Source of the DNA: an uncultured Collinsella sp.
Lineage (GTDB): Bacteria; Actinomycetota; Coriobacteriia; Coriobacteriales; Coriobacteriaceae
Assembly: GCA_900541025.1 (NCBI GenBank)
Contig: UQIL01000006.1
Location: 33,454 to 97,453 of the forward strand
Length of the DNA: 64,000 nucleotides
Direction of reading: 5' to 3'
Numbering within the stretch: the first letter of the stretch is position 1; each line of letters begins with the position of its first letter. Below are positions 8,976 through 16,153 of the stretch, piece after piece. The position numbers were made by a program, and so were the translations under genes. The notes under the pieces were generated by a model. The model did no database searches. It had not been told where the DNA came from and saw nothing but the letters and a program-made list of their open reading frames with translations.

Positions 8976-9004
8976 AGGGGCTCGCCTTGGGTGGGCCCCT
9001 TTTT
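8976..9004 (+). terminator. Terminator-like hairpin inside the operon
   Basis: AGGGGC (8976-8981) pairs with GCCCCT (8995-9000), extended inward by G-C and G-U pairs, and is followed by TTTT. It ends 18 bases before the second kinase start. It probably lowers expression of the distal genes (9022-13514), but complete termination would require another promoter, which I do not see clearly. Confidence 0.65.
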
Positions 9005-9021
9005 GATTGCTGGAGAAGACT

Positions 9022-9822
9022 ATGGATATCAAAGCATGTGCAGCTGGCTTTTGCTGTGCGGACGTGTACCAAAACATCGGCGTGTTCTATCCGACTGGCA
9101 ATGGCATCGACTGGGGTATCCACCTGGCGCGAATGGGCATATCGGTATCTGCGGTGTCGGTCGTCGGAAAGGACGAGTACGGAGACAAAATGCGCGAGGC
9201 GCTGGCTGCCGAGGGGTTCGACATCTCGCATCTTCGCGTGGAGGACGGCGATACCTCGGTGATGCTCATGGCGTTGAAGGACGGCGTCGACCGCGTGCAT
9301 CTCGAAGCGATTGACGGTGTCATGGAAACGTACCGACCAAACGATGATGACCGGGCATTTATCCTGGAGCACGATGTCATCCATACCGACCTGTTTGGAA
9401 ACTGCTTAGACCTGCTGCCCGAATGGCACGAGGCAGGCAAGACCGTCGTCATGGACTTTTCGGTGTTCAGTCAAGATCCCGAATACGCCTGTGAGAACCA
9501 TTTTCCTTACGTTGACTATGCCTTTATGTCGTTTGAGGAGGATAGCGCGGAGCTGCGCGACTGGGTGCGCCATGTGCAGGAGCTGGGCCCGCGCGTGGCA
9601 GTCGCCACACTTGGCGAGAAGGGAAGCATCGCCTATGACGGTGAGCGCTTCTATGAATGTGGGATCGTGCCGGCCGAGAAGGTTGTCAATACCGTGGGCG
9701 CCGGCGACTCGTATATCGCCGGATTCACCAAGGGTGTACTGGATGGGCTTGACGTGCCGGCGTGCATGCATGCCGGTGCCGAGCTTTCGTCCCGAGTCAT
9801 TGGGTCGTTCGAACCGTACTAG
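9022..9822 (+). CDS. PfkB-family sugar kinase (second copy)
   Basis: A 266-residue ribokinase-like kinase, length equal to FrlD (261). The catalytic segment is NTVGAGDSYIAGF. The N-terminal substrate loop reads PTGNGIDWGIHLARMG, departing from the GGNAVN pattern of the first kinase, so the two probably act on different sugars or different glycated amines. GGAGAAGA precedes ATG 9022. Sequence similarity (VVMDFSVF.., YVDYAFMSF, ELGPRVAVATLGEKGSIAYDGERFY) to the first copy points to an ancient duplication in the family rather than a recent one. Confidence 0.85.
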   Translation: MDIKACAAGFCCADVYQNIGVFYPTGNGIDWGIHLARMGISVSAVSVVGKDEYGDKMREALAAEGFDISHLRVEDGDTSVMLMALKDGVDRVHLEAIDGVMETYRPNDDDRAFILEHDVIHTDLFGNCLDLLPEWHEAGKTVVMDFSVFSQDPEYACENHFPYVDYAFMSFEEDSAELRDWVRHVQELGPRVAVATLGEKGSIAYDGERFYECGIVPAEKVVNTVGAGDSYIAGFTKGVLDGLDVPACMHAGAELSSRVIGSFEPY

Positions 9823-9849
9823 GAATAAAAGCCTGGAAAGGAGTGCAAG

Positions 9850-10710
9850 ATGGTAATCGATATGCTGGTCCAGCCCATGCTCTACGGCGAGATCTATACG
9901 CCAGGCGACGAGCCAGACGGCTTTGGTTTTTGGGAGCGTGAGTTTTGCATGGGGCACATGGGCCCCATGGACTGGGATGAGCTCGTGGCCGAAATGGATG
10001 TCTGCGATGTGCGGAAAAGCGTGCTCATGCCGCTCGATGTGACCACGGCGTGCGGCGGGCACTTTGGCACCAACGACCAGGTTGCCGCGCTTGTTGCCGC
10101 GCACCCCGATCGCCTATGGGGATTCGCGAGCGTGGACCCGCAAGTGAGTGGCGCCGCCGATGAGCTGGAGCGTGCCTTTACCGAGCTGGGGGCCAAGGGG
10201 CTCTGCCTGCATCCGGCAAAGCAAGGTTTTGCGCCCGATGATGCCGTGGCCGAGCCGCTCTACAAGCTCTGTGAGCGCTACAACAAGCCGGTGGTTTTCC
10301 ATGCCGGTATGTCCTGGGAGCCGGGTGCGGAGCTTTCGCGAAGCCACCCGCTTGCGTTTGAGCACACCATCGCAACGCATCCGGATGTGCGCTTTAACCT
10401 GACGCACTTTGGCTGGCCCTGGGTGCGCGAGACCGTGGCGATGCTGCTCAAGTATCCCAATTGCTATACGGATGCCTCTATTACCTATATCGATTCGCCC
10501 GAAGAAATGATGCAGCGGCTCTTCACCGTCGATATGGGACCGCTGTGGTATGAGCGTACCCTGTCTCATCAGGTGATGTTTGCCAGCAATACGCCACGCT
10601 TCCGCGCCTTCAAGCTCAAGCGGGCGCTTGATACTGTGCCCATGCGCGATGAGGCGCGGGAGAATCTGTATTCTGGCACGGCGCTGCGTTTTCTGAAAGG
10701 TGATGAGTGA
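9850..10710 (+). CDS. Amidohydrolase-2 family TIM-barrel protein lacking canonical metal ligands
   Basis: A 286-residue protein of the amidohydrolase-related (ACMSD-like) group. VVFHAGM and LTHFGWPW match the barrel-strand histidines of the family, and WGFASVDP and LGAKGLCLHP are also typical. The N-terminal HxH is replaced by IDMLVQP, and the late catalytic GSD is FASNTP, so the HxH pair and the Asp are all missing. GAAAGGAGT precedes the ATG by 6 bases. It sits between a kinase and a YjbQ protein in the catabolic operon. It may be a metal-independent lyase, a one-metal enzyme or a binding protein; I do not assign a reaction. Confidence 0.75.
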   Translation: MVIDMLVQPMLYGEIYTPGDEPDGFGFWEREFCMGHMGPMDWDELVAEMDVCDVRKSVLMPLDVTTACGGHFGTNDQVAALVAAHPDRLWGFASVDPQVSGAADELERAFTELGAKGLCLHPAKQGFAPDDAVAEPLYKLCERYNKPVVFHAGMSWEPGAELSRSHPLAFEHTIATHPDVRFNLTHFGWPWVRETVAMLLKYPNCYTDASITYIDSPEEMMQRLFTVDMGPLWYERTLSHQVMFASNTPRFRAFKLKRALDTVPMRDEARENLYSGTALRFLKGDE

Positions 10711-10711
10711 C

Positions 10712-11140
10712 ATGGTGACACTTGAGACATTGAGCTATCTATCGACGGCGCCCGACCAGTTCATCGACATCACAGAAGATGTGCATGCCGCCATCGAGCG
10801 TAGTGCGGTGACCGACGGACTGGCAGCGATTATTTTGTCGCATACGACTTGTGGCATCGTGGTGAACGAGGGGCTTCCGTGCGTGGAGACCGATCTCATG
10901 GAGACGCTCGATCGCATTGCCCCGCCCGATGCCCCCTATGCGCATGCTCATTTCTTGCCGAGCTATGGTGCCACGGGCAATAACTCCTGTGGTCATATCA
11001 AGAGCATGATTTGCGGCAATAGCTGCTTCTTCCCCGTTCAAGACGGCCACATTGTATGTGGCGGGGCCCAGAACATCTACCTTGCGGAGTTCGATGGACC
11101 TCAGAAGCGAAAAGTGTTCGTTGAGGTGCTGGGCGAGTAG
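10712..11140 (+). CDS. YjbQ/UPF0047 family protein
   Basis: A 142-residue single-domain protein of the YjbQ (UPF0047) family. The hallmark segments are LSHTTCGIVVNEG, GHIKSMICGNS, PVQDGHIVCGGAQNIYLAEFDGP. Some family members complement thiamine-phosphate synthase defects, but the true activity is unsettled. ATG 10712 follows the previous stop by one base, with AAAGG at a better distance than for the ATG at 10703. Its presence in a sugar-amine operon is unusual and hints at a phosphate-containing intermediate; this is inference. Confidence 0.85.
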   Translation: MVTLETLSYLSTAPDQFIDITEDVHAAIERSAVTDGLAAIILSHTTCGIVVNEGLPCVETDLMETLDRIAPPDAPYAHAHFLPSYGATGNNSCGHIKSMICGNSCFFPVQDGHIVCGGAQNIYLAEFDGPQKRKVFVEVLGE

Positions 11141-11181
11141 CAGTTGATGTCTGTGAGTCGGCGAGCTAAAGGAGATTGACC

Positions 11182-11991
11182 ATGTCGTTTATGGCTTCGA
11201 TGTTTGGGACCGAGAAACCGGTAATTGGCATGCTGCATCTGCAGCCGCTGCCTGGCGATCCTCTGTATTATCCGGGCGGCAGCGTTTCGCGCGTGATCGA
11301 TGCCGCCAAGCGCGATCTCGAAGCGCTGCAGTCGGGTGGCGTGGACGGCATTCTGATCACCAATGAGCTATCGATGCCCTACGAGCAGCATGTGTCGGCA
11401 GTGACCCTTGCCGCTATGGGGCATGTCATCGGAGCTCTTGCCGCAGATTTCTCGACCCCTTGGGGTGCAGAGGCTATTTATGACGGCGATGCCACGATCG
11501 AGCTGTGCGCCGCCGTTGAGGCGCAGTTTACACGCTGCAATTTCTGCGGTGCCTGGGCTGGCGATCTTGGCCTGATCAATCGTGACTTTGCGCACACCAT
11601 GCGCCGCCGTGCCGCCCTGCGTCTGGATGACCTAAAGATGTTCCATTTCATCACAAGCGAGGGCGAGGTGTACCTTAACGACCGATCGACTCCCGATATT
11701 GCCGATTCGCTGGTATTCAACTGCCTACCCGACGCCCTTGTTATTGGCGGGTCTGCTGCCGGGCGCGGCGCTTCGGGCGAGCTTGCCGACGAGGTGCGCG
11801 TCCGTGTTGGCGATGTGCCGGTGGTATGTGGAACGGGATGTCGCGAGAATACCGTTGCAGACGTGTTTTCGCATTATGATGGCGCGTTTGTCGGTACCTG
11901 CCTCAAGCGAGACGGCAAGCTCGACGCCCCTGTCGAAGCCGAACGGGTCGCGCGGTTCATGGCTGCCGCCCGTGCCGCGAGAGGGGAGTGA
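11182..11991 (+). CDS. BtpA/SgcQ family protein
   Basis: A 269-residue TIM-barrel protein of the BtpA/SgcQ family. GMLHLQPLPGDP at the N-terminus and GGVDGILITNE are family signatures; DALVIGGSAAGRGAS and VPVVCGTGCRENT match the C-terminal phosphate-binding part. Members are found in photosystem assembly (BtpA) and in cryptic sugar operons (SgcQ); the reaction is not established. AAAGGAG lies 7 bases before ATG 11182. It overlaps the region of the next kinase start closely, so the two are probably made together. Confidence 0.85.
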   Translation: MSFMASMFGTEKPVIGMLHLQPLPGDPLYYPGGSVSRVIDAAKRDLEALQSGGVDGILITNELSMPYEQHVSAVTLAAMGHVIGALAADFSTPWGAEAIYDGDATIELCAAVEAQFTRCNFCGAWAGDLGLINRDFAHTMRRRAALRLDDLKMFHFITSEGEVYLNDRSTPDIADSLVFNCLPDALVIGGSAAGRGASGELADEVRVRVGDVPVVCGTGCRENTVADVFSHYDGAFVGTCLKRDGKLDAPVEAERVARFMAAARAARGE

Positions 11992-11996
11992 GCGGC

Positions 11997-13514
11997 ATGC
12001 CGTACTATCTTGGCATCGACATTGGAACGAGTGCGTCCAAGGGCGTGTTAATTGATGCGGAGTGTCGAATTGTGGCGCAGGCATCTTGCCAACATGAAAC
12101 CGAGAACCCTCAGGATGGTTGGTATCAGCACGATACAGAAGCGATTTGGTGGGGTGATTTTTGCCGGCTGTCTCGCGAGCTTATCGAGCGCGCGGGCATC
12201 GAGGCCAACCAGATCCGCTGCGTAGGGTTGTCGGCTTTGGGCTGTGATTGCGTGCCGGTCGATGAAGATTGCCACGCCTTGGCTCCGGCAATTCTCTACG
12301 GGGTCGATGCTCGCTCGAAGCCGCAGATTGACGAGCTTCTTTCCGAATATGGCCCCGATCGCGCTCGCGAGCTCTTTGGACACGATCCGTGTTCGTCGGA
12401 TATCGCCCCTAAGGTCCTTTGGTTTAAGGAGAATATGCCCGAGGTCCATGAGCGGGCGGCGAAGTTTCTTACGGCTTCGTCCTATCTATGCGCCAAGCTT
12501 ACCGGCAGGTTTACGATCGACCGTTACCTTGCCGAGGATTTCCTTCCCTTATACGATCGTGAGACGTGGCAGGTTAATGAGCGCGGGTGCGCGCGGTTCT
12601 GCCGTCCTGACCAGATGGCCGAAGTCATGGCGGCGACCGATATCGCCGGCGTAATCACGGATCGGGCGGCGGTTGAAACCGGTCTTGCGAGGGATACGCC
12701 GGTGCTTGTCGGAACAGGCGATTCGGGCGCCGAGGCGATTTCTACTGGAGTGTTCTGCCCCGGGGACATGATGGTGCAACTCGGGAGCACGGCCTACTTT
12801 ATCTATTTGGCGGACCATATGGTCGATGACGCTCGTCTATGGCCAGGGACATTCATCATCCCCGGAACCTACGGCATCTGCGCCGGGACCAATACAGCAG
12901 GTGCGTTGACGGCGTGGTTGCGACGCGAGTTGTACCGCGATGTCATGGATGCCGAACACTCCGGCGGTCCCGATGCCTATGAGGTCATGGCGCACGATGC
13001 CGGGCAGGTAGGTCCTGGAGCAGATGGCCTGCTGTGTCTTCCATACTTTGCGGGCGAGCGCACCCCGCTCAACGATCCCGAGGCGCGTGGCGTGTTCTTC
13101 GGTCTGACCGAAAGGCATACCCGGGGCCATATGGTCCGCGCGGCTTTGGAAGGGATCGCCTACACTGTTGCGGCTCATGTCGACATCATCGAGCGCGAGC
13201 ACGGGCTTCCCATCGAGCGCATCATGCTCGTGGGCGGCGGAACTAAGAATCCGGTATGGATGCAGGCGATTGCCGATGTCTGCGGTCGTGAGGTCTCGGT
13301 TGCGAAGGTTACGGTGGGCGCATGTTTTGGCGATGCTCTTATGGCGGCACTTGCTGGCGGCGCCTATTCATCATGGGGTGAGCTTGCCCGGGTTCTTGGG
13401 GTCGCGCAAACGATCGAGCCTGATATGGACGCTCATGAGCTGTACGCATCGCGCCGCCGTATCTTTGATGAGCTATATGCGCGAAATTGCGACCTTATGC
13501 ACGAGCTAGTATAG
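11997..13514 (+). CDS. FGGY-family carbohydrate kinase, xylulokinase-like
   Basis: A 505-residue FGGY kinase that transfers phosphate from ATP to a sugar or polyol in the cytoplasm. The N-terminal ATP motif is IDIGTSASKGVLID, the middle motif GTGDSGAEAISTGV carries the catalytic Asp region, and VGGGTKNPVWMQAIADV is the C-terminal adenosine motif. ATG 11997 is chosen over GTG 11988 because GAGGGGAG lies 9 bases before it. It is the last gene of the operon and is followed by a strong terminator hairpin at 13708. An FGGY kinase is not part of known frl systems, so the operon probably handles an additional sugar product. Confidence 0.87.
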   Translation: MPYYLGIDIGTSASKGVLIDAECRIVAQASCQHETENPQDGWYQHDTEAIWWGDFCRLSRELIERAGIEANQIRCVGLSALGCDCVPVDEDCHALAPAILYGVDARSKPQIDELLSEYGPDRARELFGHDPCSSDIAPKVLWFKENMPEVHERAAKFLTASSYLCAKLTGRFTIDRYLAEDFLPLYDRETWQVNERGCARFCRPDQMAEVMAATDIAGVITDRAAVETGLARDTPVLVGTGDSGAEAISTGVFCPGDMMVQLGSTAYFIYLADHMVDDARLWPGTFIIPGTYGICAGTNTAGALTAWLRRELYRDVMDAEHSGGPDAYEVMAHDAGQVGPGADGLLCLPYFAGERTPLNDPEARGVFFGLTERHTRGHMVRAALEGIAYTVAAHVDIIEREHGLPIERIMLVGGGTKNPVWMQAIADVCGREVSVAKVTVGACFGDALMAALAGGAYSSWGELARVLGVAQTIEPDMDAHELYASRRRIFDELYARNCDLMHELV

Positions 13515-13581
13515 CGCCGCCGAATTGCCCCACGCTCTTATGGGGGGCTGCGTTGTGCGATTCGCATGTCCCTTGAGGGTC

Positions 13582-13811
13582 GTGGGCAAAAAATGCCAAA
13601 TATGAGTACTGTCACAAATTTAGTAGCAGCAAAATTTGGCTCTTGAGGTCCAAGTTGAGTGTCTGCGGACAACTTAAAGCCGTCTAATATGTCCCTGGGT
13701 ATGCTAAAACGACCTGATAATGAACAGTTGTACATTATCAGGTCGTTGTTTTGGTGCAAAATAATGTGACCAGTTTTACAACAGTACTCATATTTGGCAT
13801 TTTTTGCCCAC
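13582..13811. mobile_element. 230-bp element bounded by perfect 31-bp inverted repeats
   Basis: Positions 13582-13612 and 13781-13811 are perfect 31-bp inverted repeats (outer end GTGGGCAAAAAATGCC). The interior has no plausible gene but holds a 15-bp hairpin at 13708-13747. No clear target duplication flanks it. It fills the gap between convergent genes. A MITE-like non-autonomous element is the simplest reading; a large transcription-end structure is the alternative. Confidence 0.6.
13708..13747. terminator. Bidirectional terminator hairpin
   Basis: A perfect 15-bp stem (13708-13722 with 13733-13747) with a 10-base loop. It is followed by GTTTT on the plus strand and preceded by AAAA, giving U-rich tails in both directions between the convergent kinase and TatD genes. 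Confidence 0.75.
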
Positions 13812-13816
13812 CGAGG

Positions 13817-14599
13817 TCAGCGGAAGTCGAAAATGGAGTGGGAATTATCCAGGACGACCGACTTGATGCTCTCCTCGGGGCAGTTTTTAAGCGCAGCAAT
13901 GACCTCGGATACTCTTATGAGTGAATCGACGAGCTGTCGCGCGGATGTTTCCGCGTCTGGTTCGGCCGGCGCGTCGGTTTCGAGTAGCAAGCGATCAAGT
14001 GGAATCTGTCGCGCGTATTCGCGCCCACGTTTGGTCGCAAGCATGCGTTCATTCACGGAAAAGTAGCAGCCCGCAATGCGTGCGCGGACAAACTCATCTG
14101 AGGTGCCGCTAAACCAGTGGAAGATAATGGTGGGGGAGTTGGGGACGTCCTTTAGAAGGTCGTTCGACTCCAAAGTGTCCAAAGTTGCTCCCGCCGCGCG
14201 AACGGCGTGAATGGATAGAACGCGTCCAGGTAGCGGGGACTGCGATAACGTTCGGCATAGCCGTTCAAATGCCTGCGTCTGGTTTCCCTCGGTGCCTGCA
14301 AAGCGTGGCGAGAAATCGAGCCCGACCTCGCCGATAAACCGTTCCCGGATGGCGAGTTCACAAAGCAGGCCGACCTCGGCGGTTCCGCATCGGCCGTCGG
14401 CAATCCACCAGGGGTGGAGGCCCACCCCTGCAATAACGTTGGGACTACTGCTGGCGCGTTCGGATGCTGACGCAAAATCGCGTGGATCGACGCCGCAATC
14501 AAAGAGCTCCAGTCCCATCGCTGCGGCTTCGTGGGCAACGGTGTTCGGGCTGGCCATCAGGTCGAGGTGACAGTGAGCATCAAAGGACTGCAGCTTCAT
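13817..14599 (-). CDS. TatD family hydrolase
   Basis: A 260-residue TatD-like metal-dependent hydrolase (DNase or phosphodiesterase activity is known for the family). DAHCHLD near residues 7-13 supplies the HxH pair, GEVGLDF the bridging Glu, IFHWFSG the third His region, and LLLETDAP the catalytic Asp. Length is normal. It may be co-transcribed with tcdA, whose stop codon is 14 bases upstream of its start. The 31-bp inverted repeat ends 5 bases from its stop codon. Confidence 0.87.
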   Translation of the reverse strand: MKLQSFDAHCHLDLMASPNTVAHEAAAMGLELFDCGVDPRDFASASERASSSPNVIAGVGLHPWWIADGRCGTAEVGLLCELAIRERFIGEVGLDFSPRFAGTEGNQTQAFERLCRTLSQSPLPGRVLSIHAVRAAGATLDTLESNDLLKDVPNSPTIIFHWFSGTSDEFVRARIAGCYFSVNERMLATKRGREYARQIPLDRLLLETDAPAEPDAETSARQLVDSLIRVSEVIAALKNCPEESIKSVVLDNSHSIFDFR

Positions 14600-14613
14600 C
14601 GCGGTGTGCCTTG

Positions 14614-15411
14614 CTAGTCCAGGCGCTGGCCGTCGGCGCGAACGCGCTCGGTACCGCGTCCACTGATCTTGCGAATAACCTCGCCGGCAATCATCTGGCC
14701 CATGATGGGCGGCATAAAGCTGGCGGTTCCGAGCTCGGTGCGCTCGTGGATGTTGGAGGGGTCACGGCGCTGAGTCTTGACCGACTCCTCGCAGCTAAAT
14801 AGAACGTGCAGGCTCTTGATGCCACGTTTTTTGCACTCTTTGCGCATGATACGGCTCATGGGGTCGCGCACCGTGTCAAAGATATCGGCGAAGCGCAGGC
14901 ATTCGGGATGCAGCTTGTTGCCGCCGCCCATGGAGCTCACCAGGCGAATGTCGTGGTCCTGAGCATACTTGGCGACGGTGAGCTTGGCCGAGATGGTATC
15001 GATGGCGTCGATAACGTAGTCGAGCGTGCCACCTGTCTGCTCCAGAACGCTCGCGAAGAATTCGTCGATGTTGTCGCTCAGCAGGTATTCGGTGCGCTTG
15101 ATGACGGTGGCGGCAGGGTTGATGTCATGGATCATGGCCTCCATGACGTCGACTTTACGCTTGCCGATGGTGCTGTGAAATGCGATGGCCTGACGGTTGA
15201 TATTGCTGGGCGCAATGATGTCTTTATCCAGAATTACGAAATGGCCGATGCCGCCGCGGGCGAACGCTTCGCAGCAGTTAGAGCCCACGCCGCCGCAGCC
15301 GAGCACCAACACCGTGGCGTCGGCGAGCTTGTCGAGCGCCTCGCGCCCCATGATGATCTCGAGCTTGGTGTCGCGCGTCTCGACGGGAGCGGCGGCTGCG
15401 GTTTCGGTCAT
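14614..15411 (-). CDS. tcdA: tRNA threonylcarbamoyladenosine dehydratase
   Basis: A 265-residue E1-like ThiF-family enzyme that makes cyclic t6A37 in ANN-decoding tRNAs. VLGCGGVGSNCCEAFARGGIG is the ATP-binding loop, followed by DKDIIAPSNINRQ, and VIDAIDTISAKL and SSMGGGNKLHPECL are typical of TcdA/CsdL. A GGAGGATAT site precedes the ATG. Its 3' neighbour on the same strand is TatD. Family identity is clear; the cyclisation activity is taken from the family. Confidence 0.9.
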   Translation of the reverse strand: MTETAAAAPVETRDTKLEIIMGREALDKLADATVLVLGCGGVGSNCCEAFARGGIGHFVILDKDIIAPSNINRQAIAFHSTIGKRKVDVMEAMIHDINPAATVIKRTEYLLSDNIDEFFASVLEQTGGTLDYVIDAIDTISAKLTVAKYAQDHDIRLVSSMGGGNKLHPECLRFADIFDTVRDPMSRIMRKECKKRGIKSLHVLFSCEESVKTQRRDPSNIHERTELGTASFMPPIMGQMIAGEVIRKISGRGTERVRADGQRLD

Positions 15412-15534
15412 AGATATCCTCCGATGGGGAAGTAATTAACGTAATTGGCTATCGCCATTATAGGTATTATTCTGCCTCCATTTGAGGCCTTGGGGCATGT
15501 TGAAATGAAGCGGGGATTCGCATAAGATTGAAGC

Positions 15535-15627
15535 AGATGGCACCCGTGGCCGCGGGTTGGCCAACTCCGAAACACGTTTATGGCGTGAGAAGTGGCCGTC
15601 TTCGCATTACGCGGGGGCGGCTATTTC
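15535..15627 (+). ncRNA. Candidate antisense RNA antitoxin of a type I module
   Basis: TTGAAA (15500-15505), exactly 17 bases, then TAAGAT (15523-15528) form a good plus-strand promoter. A hairpin at 15589-15600 with 15616-15627 closes the predicted RNA; all 12 pairs form on the plus strand if three G-U pairs are allowed, while the minus strand would have A-C mismatches. Its 3' end overlaps the stop codon of the small peptide gene on the other strand. This convergent layout is what type I antitoxin RNAs show. Ends are approximate. Confidence 0.45.
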
Positions 15628-15707
15628 ATTCGACCTCCAATGTGGATGCCGAGCTCCACAGCCGCGATTACAAGCAATAACAACGTCAGGACATCGTCAA
15701 TACTCAT
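15621..15707 (-). CDS. 28-residue single-membrane-segment peptide, type I toxin-like
   Basis: The peptide is MSIDDVLTLLLLVIAAVELG followed by IHIGGRMK: a short acidic head, one hydrophobic segment (about residues 6-20) and a basic tail, as in holin-like/Fst-type small toxins. GAAGGAG is placed 7 bases before the ATG, the best-formed site in this 463-base gap. The stop codon lies in the sequence AAATAGCCGCCC, inside a hairpin that could terminate an opposing RNA. I infer a membrane-acting toxin; no family match was computed. The rest of 15412-15874 holds only the promoters described here. Confidence 0.55.
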   Translation of the reverse strand: MSIDDVLTLLLLVIAAVELGIHIGGRMK

Positions 15708-15801
15708 AGTCCATCTCCTTCTCTGGTAGAGGGGAGCTGGCCCATCTGCTTCTAACGGTATTGTAACTAAAAGCGAACGAGTGTTCTATGGCTATTGCTG
15801 A

Positions 15802-15840
15802 ATTAGATAATTAGACAAACATCTAAATATCGAGTATAGT
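15802..15840 (+). promoter_or_regulatory. Promoter and operator of the ArsR/SdpI pair
   Basis: TTAGAC (15811-15816) and TATAGT (15835-15840) are spaced 18 bases. An inverted repeat TTAGAT...ATCTAA (within 15802-15828) overlaps the -35 box, as expected for autorepression by an ArsR-type dimer. Confidence 0.6.
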
Positions 15841-15874
15841 GTGCGCGTCGAACGAACTGGTGAGAGGAGGTTCT

Positions 15875-16153
15875 ATGCCGGGAGAGGGTTTTAAGGCGCT
15901 TGCCGATCCAACGCGACGGCGCATTTTGGAGTTGCTGCGCGAGGGCAATTGCACGGCGGGGGAGCTTGCCGAGCATTTCGATATCAGTAAGCCGTCGTTG
16001 AGCCATCACTTGGCGACGCTCAAAAACGCCGGGTTGGTGACCGACGAGCGCCATGGCCAAAACATCGTATACAGCTTAAACACCACCGTCATGCAGGATT
16101 TAATTGGCTGGTTTATGGGCTTTACAAACACGGAAGGTGATAAGGATGAATAA
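15875..16153 (+). CDS. ArsR-family autorepressor, SdpR-like
   Basis: A 92-residue winged-helix repressor: FKALADPTRRRILELLREG, CTAGELAEHFDISKPSLSHHLATLKNAGLV and the beta-wing VTDERHGQNIVYSL. It has no Cys metal-binding motif, so it is probably not a metal sensor. GAGGAGG precedes the ATG at 15875. Its end overlaps the SdpI-like gene by 8 bases. In Bacillus the SdpR/SdpI pair gives autorepression and immunity to the SDP peptide toxin; the same two-gene layout occurs here. Confidence 0.85.
   Translation: MPGEGFKALADPTRRRILELLREGNCTAGELAEHFDISKPSLSHHLATLKNAGLVTDERHGQNIVYSLNTTVMQDLIGWFMGFTNTEGDKDE

Noticed and set aside
13545..13556. CCCCAC...TGGGGGG inverted repeat right after the FGGY kinase as the main terminator
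   Set aside because: The short stem has no T run; the 15-bp hairpin at 13708-13747 is a far better candidate.
15540..15560. ACCCG/CGGGT hairpin as a terminator of tcdA or the small peptide
   Set aside because: It lies downstream of the small peptide on the minus strand but has no U run; it fits better as an internal hairpin of the plus-strand antisense RNA.
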